Shown in pieces: positions 25,962 through 35,608 of a stretch of DNA of 64,000 nucleotides. The first letter of the stretch is position 1. Each line of letters opens with the position of its first letter. The position numbers and the translations under genes are program-made. The stretch is taken from contig JALHMG010000034.1 in assembly GCA_022844135.1 (NCBI GenBank), forward strand, positions 1-64,000. Reading direction: 5' to 3'. Origin of the DNA: Lysobacterales bacterium (GTDB lineage: Bacteria > Pseudomonadota > Gammaproteobacteria > Xanthomonadales > SZUA-5). A model generated the notes under the pieces. That model was not told the origin of the DNA and did not search any database. It saw only the letters and a program-made list of their open reading frames with translations.

Positions 25962-27080
25962 ATGCGCACCCTGATTCTGTGCGCCGGCGAAGCCTCCGGC
26001 GACGCGTTGGGCGCCAGCTTGATCGCAGCGCTGCTCGCTCGAGACCCGGCGCTGAGGTTTGCCGGTATTGGCGGTCCCGCGATGCGCGCGGCAGGCATGG
26101 AGATCTGGTTCGATTCGCAACAACTGGCCGTGATGGGCCTGGTGGAAGTGCTTAAGCACTTGCCGCGCCTGCTGCGCTTGCGCCGCGAGTTTGTTGCGCG
26201 GGTTCGCGCAGCGCGGCCGGTCGCGTACATCGGCATCGACGCGCCCGATTTCAACTTGCCGATTGAGCGGCGCTTGCGCAGTGCTGGACTGCGAACGCTG
26301 CACTATGTGTCGCCATCGATCTGGGCCTGGCGCCAGGCGCGCGCGAAATCCATCGGGGAATGCGCCGCTAAAGTGCTTTGTCTTTTCCCGTTCGAGCCGG
26401 CGCTATACGCCCGGTATGGCGTTGCCGCGACCTTTGTCGGCCATCCATTCGCCGATGAAATGCCGATCAATCCGGATCGCGCTGCTGCACGCGCGCGCCT
26501 CTCGATCCGCGACGGCGTGCCGGTGCTGGCAGTTTTACCCGGCAGCCGGCGCGGTGAAGTTGCTCGACTCGCGAAGGATTTTTTCGCGGCTGCCGAAGCC
26601 ACAAATACGCAGGTCCTGATCCCCGCCGCCAATGCCGAGGTGCGCACGATCATCGAACACGCATTGGCCGACCGTCCGGCGCTGGCGGCGCGTGCGCGCG
26701 TGCTCGATGGCCAGATGCGCGATGCCTTGTATGCCTGCGATCAAGCCATCGTCGCCAGCGGCACTGCGGCGCTGGAGGCATTTCTGGCCAAGCGCCCGAT
26801 GGTAGTCGGTTACCGGATTGCACCTTTAACCTTCTGGATAGTAAAGATCTTCGGTCTGTTGAAAGCGCCATATTTCTCGTTGCCGAACAAGCTCGCGGAG
26901 CAGCCCATCGTCGCCGAGATCTCGCAATATGCGTTAACCCCCGATGCGCTGATCAACGAACTGCGCGCCTGGGACGCGTCGCGTTTGGCGCGCTTCGAGC
27001 GACTCGCCCTCGATATTCATCTTCTGCTTCGGCGCGGCGCCGCGGAGCGAGCAGCCGACGAGGTCCTGGCGACGCTATGA
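25962..27080 (+). CDS. lpxB: lipid-A-disaccharide synthase
   Basis: The protein is 372 aa. The ATG at 25962 begins MRTLILCAGEASGDALGASL, the family N terminus. Other family segments are YIGIDAPDFNLPIERRL, YVSPSIWAWRQ, VGHPFADE, LPGSRRGEV and the donor-binding VASGTAALEAFLAKRPMVVG. This GT-B glycosyltransferase joins UDP-diacylglucosamine and lipid X at the inner membrane. The upstream open frame back to 25713 is repeat DNA, not coding. rnhB overlaps its stop. Confidence 0.96.
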   Translation: MRTLILCAGEASGDALGASLIAALLARDPALRFAGIGGPAMRAAGMEIWFDSQQLAVMGLVEVLKHLPRLLRLRREFVARVRAARPVAYIGIDAPDFNLPIERRLRSAGLRTLHYVSPSIWAWRQARAKSIGECAAKVLCLFPFEPALYARYGVAATFVGHPFADEMPINPDRAAARARLSIRDGVPVLAVLPGSRRGEVARLAKDFFAAAEATNTQVLIPAANAEVRTIIEHALADRPALAARARVLDGQMRDALYACDQAIVASGTAALEAFLAKRPMVVGYRIAPLTFWIVKIFGLLKAPYFSLPNKLAEQPIVAEISQYALTPDALINELRAWDASRLARFERLALDIHLLLRRGAAERAADEVLATL

Positions 27081-27661
27081 CGCAGCGCATCGCCGGCGTA
27101 GATGAAGCTGGCCGCGGTCCGTTGGCGGGCCCAGTCGTGGTCGCTGCGGTTGTGCTTGATCCGCAGCGTCCGATTGCCGGCTTGGCCGACAGCAAAAAGC
27201 TGAGCGCTGCGCGGCGCGATGCGTTGGCTCTGGAGATAAAGGCCCATGCTCGGTTCGCCATTGTCGAGGTCGATGCCGCGACCATCGATCGCATGAACAT
27301 ACTTGCCGCAACTTTGCACGGCATGCGATTGGCCGTCGAGGCGCTCGATCCGTTGCCGAGTGAGGCCTGGATCGATGGCAACCGCCTGCCTCAGAACATG
27401 CCTTGTGCCTGCACCGCGTTCGTCAAGGGCGATGCGCTCCATGCTTGCATATCGGCCGCGTCGATCCTGGCCAAGACGCACCGCGATGCGCTGATGCGGC
27501 GTTATGCCGAGCAGTTTCCGGGTTACGGCTTTGCGGATCACATGGGCTATCCGACGTCCGAGCATCTTGCCGCATTGAAAAAGCTGGGGCCGAGCGCGAT
27601 TCACCGACTGAGCTTTCGGCCGGTTCGCGAGCTCGTCGACGGCGATCTCTGGTTGGCATAA
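27077..27661 (+). CDS. rnhB: ribonuclease HII
   Basis: The protein is 194 aa, with an ATG in an ATGA overlap with lpxB. It has the acidic active site GVDEAGRGPLAGPV (Asp/Glu) and the DSKKLS motif, with further acidic residues at WIDG and in the SILAKTHRD segment. It nicks RNA in RNA-DNA hybrids and removes misincorporated ribonucleotides. In many relatives dnaE follows; here an S46 peptidase does. Confidence 0.96.
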   Translation: MTQRIAGVDEAGRGPLAGPVVVAAVVLDPQRPIAGLADSKKLSAARRDALALEIKAHARFAIVEVDAATIDRMNILAATLHGMRLAVEALDPLPSEAWIDGNRLPQNMPCACTAFVKGDALHACISAASILAKTHRDALMRRYAEQFPGYGFADHMGYPTSEHLAALKKLGPSAIHRLSFRPVRELVDGDLWLA

Positions 27662-27753
27662 CCCAGAGTTTCATGCGACTCCCACGACCATCGGCACCTG
27701 ACACTCGCCCGACAATGCGCTAGCTTCGGGCGCTTTTTCGCGGGAGGACTTTC

Positions 27754-29916
27754 ATGCGTTCGTTGGCGTTGGCGATGGCTTTGGGTTTGTGCGTATCGAA
27801 CGTATGGGCCGTGGAGGGAATGTGGCAGCCGCATCAGTTGCCGGCGCTGGAGTCGCAGTTGCGCAAGGCCGGCATTGCCGTCGATCCAAAGGAGCTCAAG
27901 GACCTGACTCAGTATCCGATGAATGCCATCGTCGGCCTGGGCTTTTGCACCGCTTCTTTCGTTTCGCCGATGGGCTTGGTGGTCACCAATCACCATTGCG
28001 CCTACGGCACTATCCAGTTCAACTCGACGGCCGAGAAGAACTTGCTTCGGGACGGCTTCCTGGCGAAAACGCTGGGTGAGGAATTGGCGGGCGAGCCGAC
28101 GCTGCGTGTGTTCGTGACCGAGTCGATCACCGAAGTAACCGACAAAGTCCGCGCCAATTTGACCGATACGATGACGGGCCGGGAGCGTTTCGATTCGATC
28201 GACAAAAAGCAAAAAGCGCTGGTTGCCGAATGCGAGGCCACCAAGGGCTACCGCTGCGATGTGTATGTGTTCCATGGCGGCGCCACATACTTTTTGATTC
28301 GCCAGATGGAGATCCGCGACGTGCGTCTGGTGTACGCGCCGGCCGAAGCGATCGGTAAGTTCGGCGGGGACATCGACAACTGGATGTGGCCGCGCCACAC
28401 TGGCGACTTCGCCTACTACCGTGCTTACGTCGGGCCGGACGGAAAGCCAGCCGATTTCAACGAAGCCAATGTGCCGTATCGACCCAAGTCGCATCTGAAA
28501 GTGCAGCCGGCCGGCTTGAAAGACGGCGACTTCACGATGATCGCCGGTTACCCTGGACGCACCAATCGCTACCGGCTGAGCGATGAAGTGGGCGACGCCA
28601 TCTCTTGGAGTTACCCGACGCAGATTCAGCGCTACAAGGACATCCTGGCGATCATCGATCGCGAAACCCGGAACCGTCCCGAGGCGGCGATCAAGTACGC
28701 GAGTTCAGTGGCTGGTCTGAACAATGGCTTGAAGAACTTCGAAGGCAATCTCGATGGCTTCGCCAAGATCGATGCGGTCGGCATCAAGCAGGCGGAGGAA
28801 AAGGCCATTCTCGAATGGGCGAAGACCAACCAGCCGGCCGGTGCCGCTGGCTACGATGCGCTCAAGGCGATGATCGAAGAAGCGCGTGCCCGCCGCGACC
28901 GCGATTTGCTATTCGGCTTGATGGCGCAGAGCGGCGCATTGACCGCCGCACAAACGGTGTATCGGTTGGCGGTAGAGCGCCAGAAACCCGATGCCGAGCG
29001 TGAGGTGGGATTCCAGGCGCGCGATGAGATCCGCATCGAAGGCCGGCTTCGCCAGCTCGATCGCCGCTTCGATCCGCAGACGGATCGTGCGCTGCTGACG
29101 TATGTGATGGGCGAGTACTTGAAGCTACCCGCCGAGCGGCGAGTTCCCGAACTCGACCGCTGGATCGCTGGCGAGGACGGCGCCCCGTCCGCCGAATCGC
29201 TGGCGAAGCGCCTCGAAAAGCTCTACGCAGGCACGAAAGTCGGCGACCTGGAACAGCGCTTGAAATGGTTCAAAGGCGATCGCGCGGCACTCGATGCCGA
29301 ACAGGATCCGGCCATTGCGTACGCGCGCGCCGTGTTCCCGGCATCGATGCGCCTTGAAGACGAGCGCAAAACTCTGGCCGGCAACGAAACCCGGCATCGC
29401 CCGGCGTGGATGGCCGCGCGCATCGCCTACGCCAAATCGCAGGGCCGCGAGATCTATCCAGACGCCAATAACTCATTGCGGGTGACCTTCGGCAATGTGA
29501 TCGGTTATAGCCCGCGCGATGGCGTGTCCTATGCGCCATTCACCTATGTCAATGGCATTGTCGAGAAGCATACGGGCAAGGATCCTTTCGATGCGACGCA
29601 GCGCCAGATGAAGGCGATCGCCGACAAGCGCTTTGGCCCATACGCCGTCGATGGGCGCGTGCCGGTGAACTTTCTGGCAGATCTGGATATCACCGGCGGT
29701 AACTCTGGTTCGCCGATGTTGAACGCACGCGCGGAGTTGGTGGGTTTGGCCTTCGACGGCAACTATGAGGCGATCAGCTCGGGCTGGATCTTCAACGAAG
29801 AGCTGACGCGTACCATCGGTGTCGATGTGCGCTACATGCTCTGGGTGATGGACGCCATCGACGGCGCACATCGCTTGCTGGAAGAGATGGGCATCAAGCC
29901 GGCGTTTGCAGAATAG
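27754..29916 (+). CDS. S46 family dipeptidyl-peptidase (DPP7/DPP11 type)
   Basis: The protein is 720 aa. GGGAGGA lies upstream of ATG 27754 and the signal peptide is MRSLALAMALGLCVSNVWA. Family hallmarks: EGMWQPHQLPALE near the mature N terminus, VTNHHCAYG (His80/His81), DNWMWPRHTGDFAYYRAYV (the catalytic Asp region) and GGNSGSPMLN with Ser653. S46 enzymes are periplasmic or outer-membrane exopeptidases that release dipeptides from oligopeptides. The S1-pocket segment reads FDGNYE. I recall DPP11-type (Asp/Glu-specific) enzymes having Arg in this region, so a DPP7-like hydrophobic preference is the better guess. It is monocistronic after rnhB. Confidence 0.92.
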   Translation: MRSLALAMALGLCVSNVWAVEGMWQPHQLPALESQLRKAGIAVDPKELKDLTQYPMNAIVGLGFCTASFVSPMGLVVTNHHCAYGTIQFNSTAEKNLLRDGFLAKTLGEELAGEPTLRVFVTESITEVTDKVRANLTDTMTGRERFDSIDKKQKALVAECEATKGYRCDVYVFHGGATYFLIRQMEIRDVRLVYAPAEAIGKFGGDIDNWMWPRHTGDFAYYRAYVGPDGKPADFNEANVPYRPKSHLKVQPAGLKDGDFTMIAGYPGRTNRYRLSDEVGDAISWSYPTQIQRYKDILAIIDRETRNRPEAAIKYASSVAGLNNGLKNFEGNLDGFAKIDAVGIKQAEEKAILEWAKTNQPAGAAGYDALKAMIEEARARRDRDLLFGLMAQSGALTAAQTVYRLAVERQKPDAEREVGFQARDEIRIEGRLRQLDRRFDPQTDRALLTYVMGEYLKLPAERRVPELDRWIAGEDGAPSAESLAKRLEKLYAGTKVGDLEQRLKWFKGDRAALDAEQDPAIAYARAVFPASMRLEDERKTLAGNETRHRPAWMAARIAYAKSQGREIYPDANNSLRVTFGNVIGYSPRDGVSYAPFTYVNGIVEKHTGKDPFDATQRQMKAIADKRFGPYAVDGRVPVNFLADLDITGGNSGSPMLNARAELVGLAFDGNYEAISSGWIFNEELTRTIGVDVRYMLWVMDAIDGAHRLLEEMGIKPAFAE

Positions 29917-29939
29917 GGGCCCCGAGAGAGGCCGACGCC

Positions 29940-29959
29940 ATCCCCGCGAAAGCGGGGAT
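29940..29959. repeat. short GC hairpin after the S46 gene
   Basis: Arms ATCCCCGC and GCGGGGAT surround a GAAA loop, 24 bp beyond the stop codon. There is no T-run. The stable GAAA-capped stem may protect or end the transcript, or it may be a dispersed repeat. Confidence 0.45.
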
Positions 29960-30032
29960 CTGGCGCAAATGGATTGGTATTGCGCCTCGGTACGCGAATC
30001 CTATGGTTCGCGTGCTAACGAGCACGCTCGGT

Positions 30033-30359
30033 CTAGCCCGCAGATTTCATGAGGGAACGCGGAAGATCGCGAAGGGTGAGAGAGGGCAAGCATGCATCGC
30101 ATGCGATGCGCCCTCTCGAACGACTGGCGGCTGCGCCGCCAGGCCGGACCTTTGCGCCGGAATCGAGGCGGGAGGAGAAGGAATGGTTGTTCCATTGCGA
30201 CGACGAGCAACGAAGAGTCCGGCGCAAAGAACGAGCGAGGGCCGTGTTAGCGAGGAAATGGCAGCGAACACTTTGTCAGTACGACAAACTCGATGATTTC
30301 CGGGCTGTAACAACGAAACTAAGCCATTTCATCGCGACCTCATGAAATATGCGGGCTAG
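30033..30359. mobile_element. 327-bp inverted-repeat-bounded insertion touching mnmG
   Basis: The left end 30033-30053 (CTAGCCCGCAGATTTCATGA, then G) and right end 30339-30359 are 21-bp inverted repeats with one mismatch, both ending in CTAG. The interior has further palindromes (GCATCGCATGCGATGC near 30095; GGCGGCTGCGCCGCC near 30126) and no convincing gene. The right CTAG contains the mnmG stop codon. It looks like a MITE or a deleted IS with a CTAG-type target. From memory the ends resemble IS1380-type termini, but I cannot verify that. The rest of 29917-30355 holds no gene. Confidence 0.55.
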
Positions 30360-32230
30360 CCGCTCGCGCGCCTCAAGTGCACCAATAACAACGACACTGC
30401 CGCTGGCGTTACGCCAGGAATTCGCCCAGCCTGTCCCAACGTCGTCGGGCGCACACGCTCCAGTTTCTGCAGAACCTCGTTCGACAGTCCACGCACTGAT
30501 TTGAATTCGAATCCATCGGGAATCGAGGCCTCTTCGGCGCGGCGATTGCGTTCGATGTCCAGCGTTTGCCGATCAAGATAACCCTGGTACTTCGCCTGCA
30601 CTTCCACCTGCTCTGCCACTTGTTCGTCGACGACAGGTGGCCCGAATCCATCAATCGCCGTCAGCGTCGCGTATGTGATTCCAGGGCGCTTGAGCAAATC
30701 AGTGGCGCTGCATTCGCGGGAGATCGGCTCGCTTGTCGTTGCCGTGAACGCCTGTCCGAGCGCATTTCCAGGGGCCGCCCACAGCGATTTCAAGCGCGCC
30801 GATTCGGCCGCGACGGCATCGCGTTTGCGCGCAAAAGCTGCGAAGCGAGCAGCGTCGACCAGACCCAGCTCGTGGCCGATTTCGGTCAGGCGCAAATCGG
30901 CGTTGTCCTCGCGCAAGGCCAGCCGGTGCTCGGCGCGCGAGGTAAACATGCGATACGGCTCGGTGGTACCGTGGGTGATGAGATCGTCCACCAGCACGCC
31001 CAGATATGCCTGGTCGCGGCGTGGCGCCCATGGCGCCAGCTCGCGGCTCGCACGAGCGGCGTTCAGGCCCGCCAGCAAACCTTGTGCGGCCGCTTCCTCG
31101 TACCCGGTCGTGCCGTTGATCTGCCCGGCAAAAAACAAACCCGACACGGCTTTGGTTTCGAGCGAGGGCTTTAGCCCGCGCGGGTCGAAGTAGTCGTATT
31201 CGATCGCGTAGCCAGGGCGCGTGATGTGTGCCCGTTCGAAGCCCTTGATGGTCCGCACCAGCGCCAGTTGCGCATCGAAGGGCAAACTCGTCGAAATGCC
31301 GTTCGGATAGATCTCGTGCGTGCCTAAACCTTCAGGTTCGATGAAGATCTGATGCGCATTTTTTTCGGCAAAGCGCACCACCTTATCTTCGATCGAGGGG
31401 CAGTAGCGCGGCCCAACGCCTTCAATCGCGCCAGTAAACAGGGGCGAACGATCCAGCGCGCCGCGGATGATGTCGTGTGTGCGCTCGCTCGTGTGCGTGA
31501 TCCAGCAACTGACCTGCCTCGGGTGCGAGCTGCGTTCGCCCAGGAAGGAAAACACCGGACGTGGATCGTCGCCCGGTTGTTCGGTGAGGCCCGTGTAGTC
31601 GATGCTGCGGCCATCGATGCGTGGCGGCGTGCCGGTCTTCAGGCGTCCTTGCCCAAGCGGTAGTTCGCGAAGGCGCTCGGCGAGTTTAAGCGCTGGCGGA
31701 TCTCCCGCGCGCCCGCCGCGATAGTTCTGCTGACCAATGTGGATAAGTCCGGCGAGAAAGGTGCCGGCCGTGAGCACGACCGTGCGCGCGCGAAAGCGCA
31801 GGCCCATCTGCGTGACTACACCGAGGACGCGGTCGCCTTCCAGCAACACGTCGTCCACGGCCTGCTGAAACAACTGCAAGTTCGGCTGATTTTCGACCGC
31901 CTCGCGAATCGCCGCGCGGTATAGCGCGCGATCTGCCTGGCAACGCGTGGCGCGGACCGCAGGTCCCTTGCTCGCATTCAAGGTACGCCAATGGATGCCG
32001 GCACGATCGGCCGCCCAGGCCATGACGCCACCTAGCGCATCGATCTCGCGGACCAAATGACCTTTGCCGATGCCGCCGATGGCCGGGTTGCAGCTCATTT
32101 GCCCAATGGTTTCGATGGCGTGCGTGAGCAGCAAGGTGCGCGCGCCAGCACGTGCCGAGGCAAGGGCTGCTTCGGTGCCGGCATGACCGCCGCCGACGAC
32201 AATGACATCAAAGGACGACTCGAACCACAT
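30356..32230 (-). CDS. mnmG: tRNA uridine-5-carboxymethylaminomethyl synthesis enzyme
   Basis: The protein is 624 aa from ATG 32230. It has the FAD-binding [39 protein letters not shown] with the conserved cysteine, [23 protein letters not shown], the [20 protein letters not shown] segment, and the C-terminal MnmE-binding helical domain (RPGITYATL ... [12 protein letters not shown]). With MnmE it modifies U34 of several tRNAs. Its stop codon lies inside the terminal repeat of the adjacent insertion, and the C terminus appears intact. Confidence 0.97.
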   Translation of the reverse strand: MWFESSFDVIVVGGGHAGTEAALASARAGARTLLLTHAIETIGQMSCNPAIGGIGKGHLVREIDALGGVMAWAADRAGIHWRTLNASKGPAVRATRCQADRALYRAAIREAVENQPNLQLFQQAVDDVLLEGDRVLGVVTQMGLRFRARTVVLTAGTFLAGLIHIGQQNYRGGRAGDPPALKLAERLRELPLGQGRLKTGTPPRIDGRSIDYTGLTEQPGDDPRPVFSFLGERSSHPRQVSCWITHTSERTHDIIRGALDRSPLFTGAIEGVGPRYCPSIEDKVVRFAEKNAHQIFIEPEGLGTHEIYPNGISTSLPFDAQLALVRTIKGFERAHITRPGYAIEYDYFDPRGLKPSLETKAVSGLFFAGQINGTTGYEEAAAQGLLAGLNAARASRELAPWAPRRDQAYLGVLVDDLITHGTTEPYRMFTSRAEHRLALREDNADLRLTEIGHELGLVDAARFAAFARKRDAVAAESARLKSLWAAPGNALGQAFTATTSEPISRECSATDLLKRPGITYATLTAIDGFGPPVVDEQVAEQVEVQAKYQGYLDRQTLDIERNRRAEEASIPDGFEFKSVRGLSNEVLQKLERVRPTTLGQAGRIPGVTPAAVSLLLVHLRRASG

Positions 32231-32384
32231 GGCAAAACGCGGCAGCAGGTGACGAAAAGGGGCGCTATGTTAAGCGCAAACGGCTGATTCAGAAGCTCTC
32301 GGCCGCAACTTTCGCCTTGGAAGCGCCCGAAAAGACGTTGGCCCGCTCCTTGCAGAGCGAGCCATGCGTCAGGGGGAATCGTTG

Positions 32385-32422
32385 CCGCTCATTGCCATCA
32401 AGGGATGAGCGGTTTTTTTTTG
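32385..32422 (+). terminator. rho-independent terminator with no gene upstream
   Basis: Arms CCGCTCAT (32385-32392) and ATGAGCGG (32406-32413) are followed by nine T residues (32414-32422), in plus orientation. The nearest genes on both sides are on the minus strand, so this terminator serves no annotated gene. It may end a small RNA transcribed from about 32290-32385. I found no clear promoter for one. Confidence 0.65.
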
Positions 32423-32468
32423 GGTAGGTTTCGGCGCCCGACGTTCAACTGGAACAGGGGGAATCCGG

Positions 32469-32546
32469 ATGAACGCTTCATCGGACGCCGAAACCATCGA
32501 ACTCATAGGTGTTAGAGATTACGCCACTTTGGCGCGCCAACTGTGA
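32469..32546 (+). CDS. possible 25-residue small protein
   Basis: An ATG at 32469 follows GGGGGAA and opens 25 codons (MNASSDAETIELIGVRDYAT, then LARQL) ending at TGA. It is soluble and acidic, with no recognised motif. It stands alone in the 32231-32605 gap, downstream of the orphan terminator. A chance frame is quite possible. Confidence 0.22.
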   Translation: MNASSDAETIELIGVRDYATLARQL

Positions 32547-32605
32547 CCGCGATCATGTTTTCGGTCACACATGCCATCGCATATTCCACCGGCCTTAACG
32601 ATCTA

Positions 32606-33160
32606 TCACTCCACCGCATCGCTCATCGTCGCTGAGCGAGCGGTGTTGCGCGCGCCGCCGACGCTGGAGCTGCTGCGACCAAAGCCACCGAAGCTTGTCG
32701 CACGTCCGCTACGCTCGAAACTCATTCCCCGCTCCAGCGCTGCACCACGCGGTCCGCCGTCATCGCGGTCACGGCGAGGCGCGAGATCTTCATAACGCTG
32801 CCAGCGTTCGCCGTGTGCCGCGCTGTCCAGCGCCAGCGCGCGCGCGCGATCAGCAGCGCGCGACGACGAGGTGGCCGGCGCCGGCGCGGACGGATAGCGA
32901 TGCCAGTGGGAATAACGCCATGGCCCGTGCCAGGCCAGCGCGTTGCACGAGTTCCATGCGTAAGGCGAGTACGCGAAGCCACGTGCGCCGAAGCAGTTTG
33001 GATGGCCATATCCATAGCCATAGCCAAACTGGATGCTGCCGCTGATTTGCGGCTGAACCACCGGCGCTGTCCAGTAGCCATCGCGTTGATAGCGATAACC
33101 GCCATCGCTGGCGCATCCCACCAACGCCAGCACTGCAAATACGAGGGTCAATCGGATCAT
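32606..33160 (-). CDS. small lipoprotein, low complexity
   Basis: The protein is 184 aa from ATG 33160 with CAGGAG upstream. The lipoprotein signal is MIRLTLVFAVLALVGC, with Cys16 the lipidated residue. The mature part starts with Tyr/Gly/Trp-rich sequence (GYRYQRDGYW; FGYGYGYGHP). It ends in an Arg/Ser-rich, probably disordered tail with FGGFGRSSSSVGGARN. It should be anchored in the outer or inner membrane. I know no function. Confidence 0.7.
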   Translation of the reverse strand: MIRLTLVFAVLALVGCASDGGYRYQRDGYWTAPVVQPQISGSIQFGYGYGYGHPNCFGARGFAYSPYAWNSCNALAWHGPWRYSHWHRYPSAPAPATSSSRAADRARALALDSAAHGERWQRYEDLAPRRDRDDGGPRGAALERGMSFERSGRATSFGGFGRSSSSVGGARNTARSATMSDAVE

Positions 33161-33292
33161 TGCCGTACTCCTGCTGGTCGACCTTCAGCGTAGCGCTGAG
33201 GGCGTAAAGGATGCCTGAACTTTTTGGCCGGTCGCGCTCGCCCGATTTGGGCAGAGCGTCGTCATGGCGGCAATAGCGAACTGTGCAGTACC

Positions 33293-34519
33293 TTACAGCG
33301 GCTTGCGCGGCGGCACGAGTGAGCTGCCCAGTACTAATCCCGCAACGAGTGCAGCGATCAGCGTGACCACCGAGAAGGCCGCGTCTAGACCGAGGAACAC
33401 GTCTTTTTCGAACACGAAGGACAAGCTCTTGAAGCCCACCGATCCAGGCACAAGCAAGATCAGTCCTGGCATGCGAAATGTGGCGCCGGGGCGATTGGCG
33501 ATGCGCGAGTAGATGTTGCTCGATACGCTGACAATGAAGCTGGCGACGAACAGTCCAACCTCGGGGCCAAGCGCTGGTGTCGCCCACTTGCTGCTGTAGT
33601 AACTGATCGATGCGGCGAGCAAAACCACCCATGCGTCGCGAATACGCGCTTTGAACAACAAGGCAAATGCGGCCGCAGACACGATCAGCGCGGCGATCTC
33701 CAACCATGCCGGTTGTGGCGTGCTGAGCGCCTGCATCGGTGTCCAGCCCAAGCCCTGCGCAAGCTTGGTCCCAACCAGCGCGCCGAAGGCCAGTTTCAAC
33801 AAGATGGCGATGGCACCAGCAAATCGCGCGCTGCCCGACACCAGATGATTGGTCGCCACTTCCGCCGCTGCGGTGGTCAACATCAGGCCAGGCAGGAGCA
33901 CGATCAATCCCGCAGTGATGACGAGGCGCGTCGAAATCGGTTCGATCGCATGGGCGATCCACGCCGTACCGAGTGCAACAACAAATGCGGCTGCGGCATC
34001 GAACGTGGCGCCGACGCGCTGCCGACCGACGGAGAGTTGCGCCAGAACGCCGACCAGCAAACCCAACGCACCAGCGCAGACCATTTCAGTGATGCTGGCT
34101 TTGAGCAGGCCAGCGACGCCCGCAGAAGCGAACAAGAAACCAAAAACAGTTTCCAGCCACTGGCGCCTCAGCGGATCGGACCGGGTCGCGCGCCGCAACT
34201 CTTGCATGCCCACTGCAGCGCTCATCTCGCCGCGCGCCACGCGCTCGGCGATGTCGTCGAGTCGCCACAAACGTCGCAGGTGGATATCGCCCGGTTCCAG
34301 GCGCACCACACGCGTGATCGTGTCGGCGTCACCGATCGCGCCGATCGGGCGAATCGTGGCGATGATGGCGGTGGGGCTCGACCAGATATGGGCATCCAGG
34401 CCCAATCGTTTGGCCACCGCGTCGATCGCTGCTTCCAGGCGCGGCGCCGCGGCGCCTCCTTGGTGAAGGTCGCGCGCCAGCTCGATGATGAAATCTGTTT
34501 GGTGGCCGTATTCAGTCAT
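33293..34519 (-). CDS. ThrE-type threonine/serine exporter family protein
   Basis: The protein is 408 aa from ATG 34519; an upstream extension to 34645 is open but unlikely. A soluble N-terminal part (about 1-120: FIIELARDLHQGGAAAPRLE ... TIRPIGAIGDADTITRVVRL) is followed by about ten hydrophobic segments. These correspond to the DUF1212 and DUF3815 halves fused in one chain, as in Corynebacterium ThrE. The family exports small amino acids across the inner membrane; the substrate here is inferred only. It is divergent from the EamA gene at 34685 and shares a 165-bp upstream region with it. Confidence 0.85.
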   Translation of the reverse strand: MTEYGHQTDFIIELARDLHQGGAAAPRLEAAIDAVAKRLGLDAHIWSSPTAIIATIRPIGAIGDADTITRVVRLEPGDIHLRRLWRLDDIAERVARGEMSAAVGMQELRRATRSDPLRRQWLETVFGFLFASAGVAGLLKASITEMVCAGALGLLVGVLAQLSVGRQRVGATFDAAAAFVVALGTAWIAHAIEPISTRLVITAGLIVLLPGLMLTTAAAEVATNHLVSGSARFAGAIAILLKLAFGALVGTKLAQGLGWTPMQALSTPQPAWLEIAALIVSAAAFALLFKARIRDAWVVLLAASISYYSSKWATPALGPEVGLFVASFIVSVSSNIYSRIANRPGATFRMPGLILLVPGSVGFKSLSFVFEKDVFLGLDAAFSVVTLIAALVAGLVLGSSLVPPRKPL

Positions 34520-34684
34520 GCAGCGATTCTGCGGCAGGCGATTTCGAGTGATGTGTGTGGTTGCGGGCTGAGGCTTTAGCGGCGGTTTAGTTTGCGATTG
34601 AAGCGGTTGCGGGTTGCGGGAGATCGAAGCCGCCACGGCCCGCAACTCGCTATCTTTCGCAGGCTCGCATTCGCCGGATGACCT

Positions 34685-35563
34685 ATGAACGTCGGCCTCG
34701 GAGAGGTGCTATCGGTGGCCGCGGCGGCGTCGTGGGGGCTGGGTGTTGCCCTTTATCGCAAGCTCGGCGATCGCATGCCGCCGGTGGCGCTCAATCTCTA
34801 CAAGAATGCGATTGTGCTGGCGCTGCTGATCCCGACCGTGCTGGTGATCCATGGGTTGGCGCTGCCCGAAATAGCATTGTGGGGGGTGGCGCTGGCAGCG
34901 GCCAGCGGATTGCTGGGTATCGCCGTGGCCGACACCATGTACTTCAAAGCACTGAACACGCTCGGTGCTGGACGGCTCGGCGTGGTGGGGAATCTCTTCA
35001 GTCCGTTCGTTATTGTGTTGTCGTACTTCTTCCTGGAAGAGCGGCTGACCGCCATCCAGTTCGTCGGATTCGTGCTGGTCATGGGCGGCGTGCTGTTGGT
35101 GCATCAACGCGCCAGCAATGAGACGCTGGCGCCGCGCGAACTGAAAATCGGCATGGCGCTGGGTCTGAGCGCGGTGTTCTTGAACGCAGCGGGCATTGTG
35201 ATGGTCAAGCCCATGCTGGAGGAATTCCCGTTTTTCTGGGTGGCCGCGATCCGCATGCTGGCCGCACTGTTGCCGATGATCGTGATGAACCAGCTGGTCG
35301 CCGCACACCGACGCGCACCGCCACTGCGCGAAATCCCTTGGGCGCTGCTGATTTTCGCGGCATTCGTCGGTCAGTACTTGTCGAGCCTGCTGTGGCTCGG
35401 AGGCTACAAATACACTACTGCTTCGGTGGCCTCGGTGCTCAACGAAACCGCGTCGATCTTCATTCTGCTGTTTGCCTGGGCGCTGCTTGGCGAGTCGCTG
35501 ACGCGGCGCAAATTAATGGGCGTAGCGTTGACCTTCGGCGGTGTGGTCGTGATGTTGCTTTGA
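34685..35563 (+). CDS. EamA/DMT-superfamily transporter
   Basis: The protein is 292 aa from ATG 34685. Ten predicted membrane helices form two EamA repeats (about 5-140 and 155-292). Typical segments are FFLEERLTAIQFVGFVLVMG at the end of the first repeat and ALLGESLTRRKLMGVALTFG at the end of the second. The superfamily carries amino acids, nucleotide sugars or drugs, and the substrate is unknown. The aldehyde dehydrogenase gene follows on the same strand after 45 bp. Confidence 0.88.
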   Translation: MNVGLGEVLSVAAAASWGLGVALYRKLGDRMPPVALNLYKNAIVLALLIPTVLVIHGLALPEIALWGVALAAASGLLGIAVADTMYFKALNTLGAGRLGVVGNLFSPFVIVLSYFFLEERLTAIQFVGFVLVMGGVLLVHQRASNETLAPRELKIGMALGLSAVFLNAAGIVMVKPMLEEFPFFWVAAIRMLAALLPMIVMNQLVAAHRRAPPLREIPWALLIFAAFVGQYLSSLLWLGGYKYTTASVASVLNETASIFILLFAWALLGESLTRRKLMGVALTFGGVVVMLL

Positions 35564-35608
35564 GCATCGTGCTATTGATGCGCTTCCGCCCGGCCAACTG
35601 CTTTTGCC

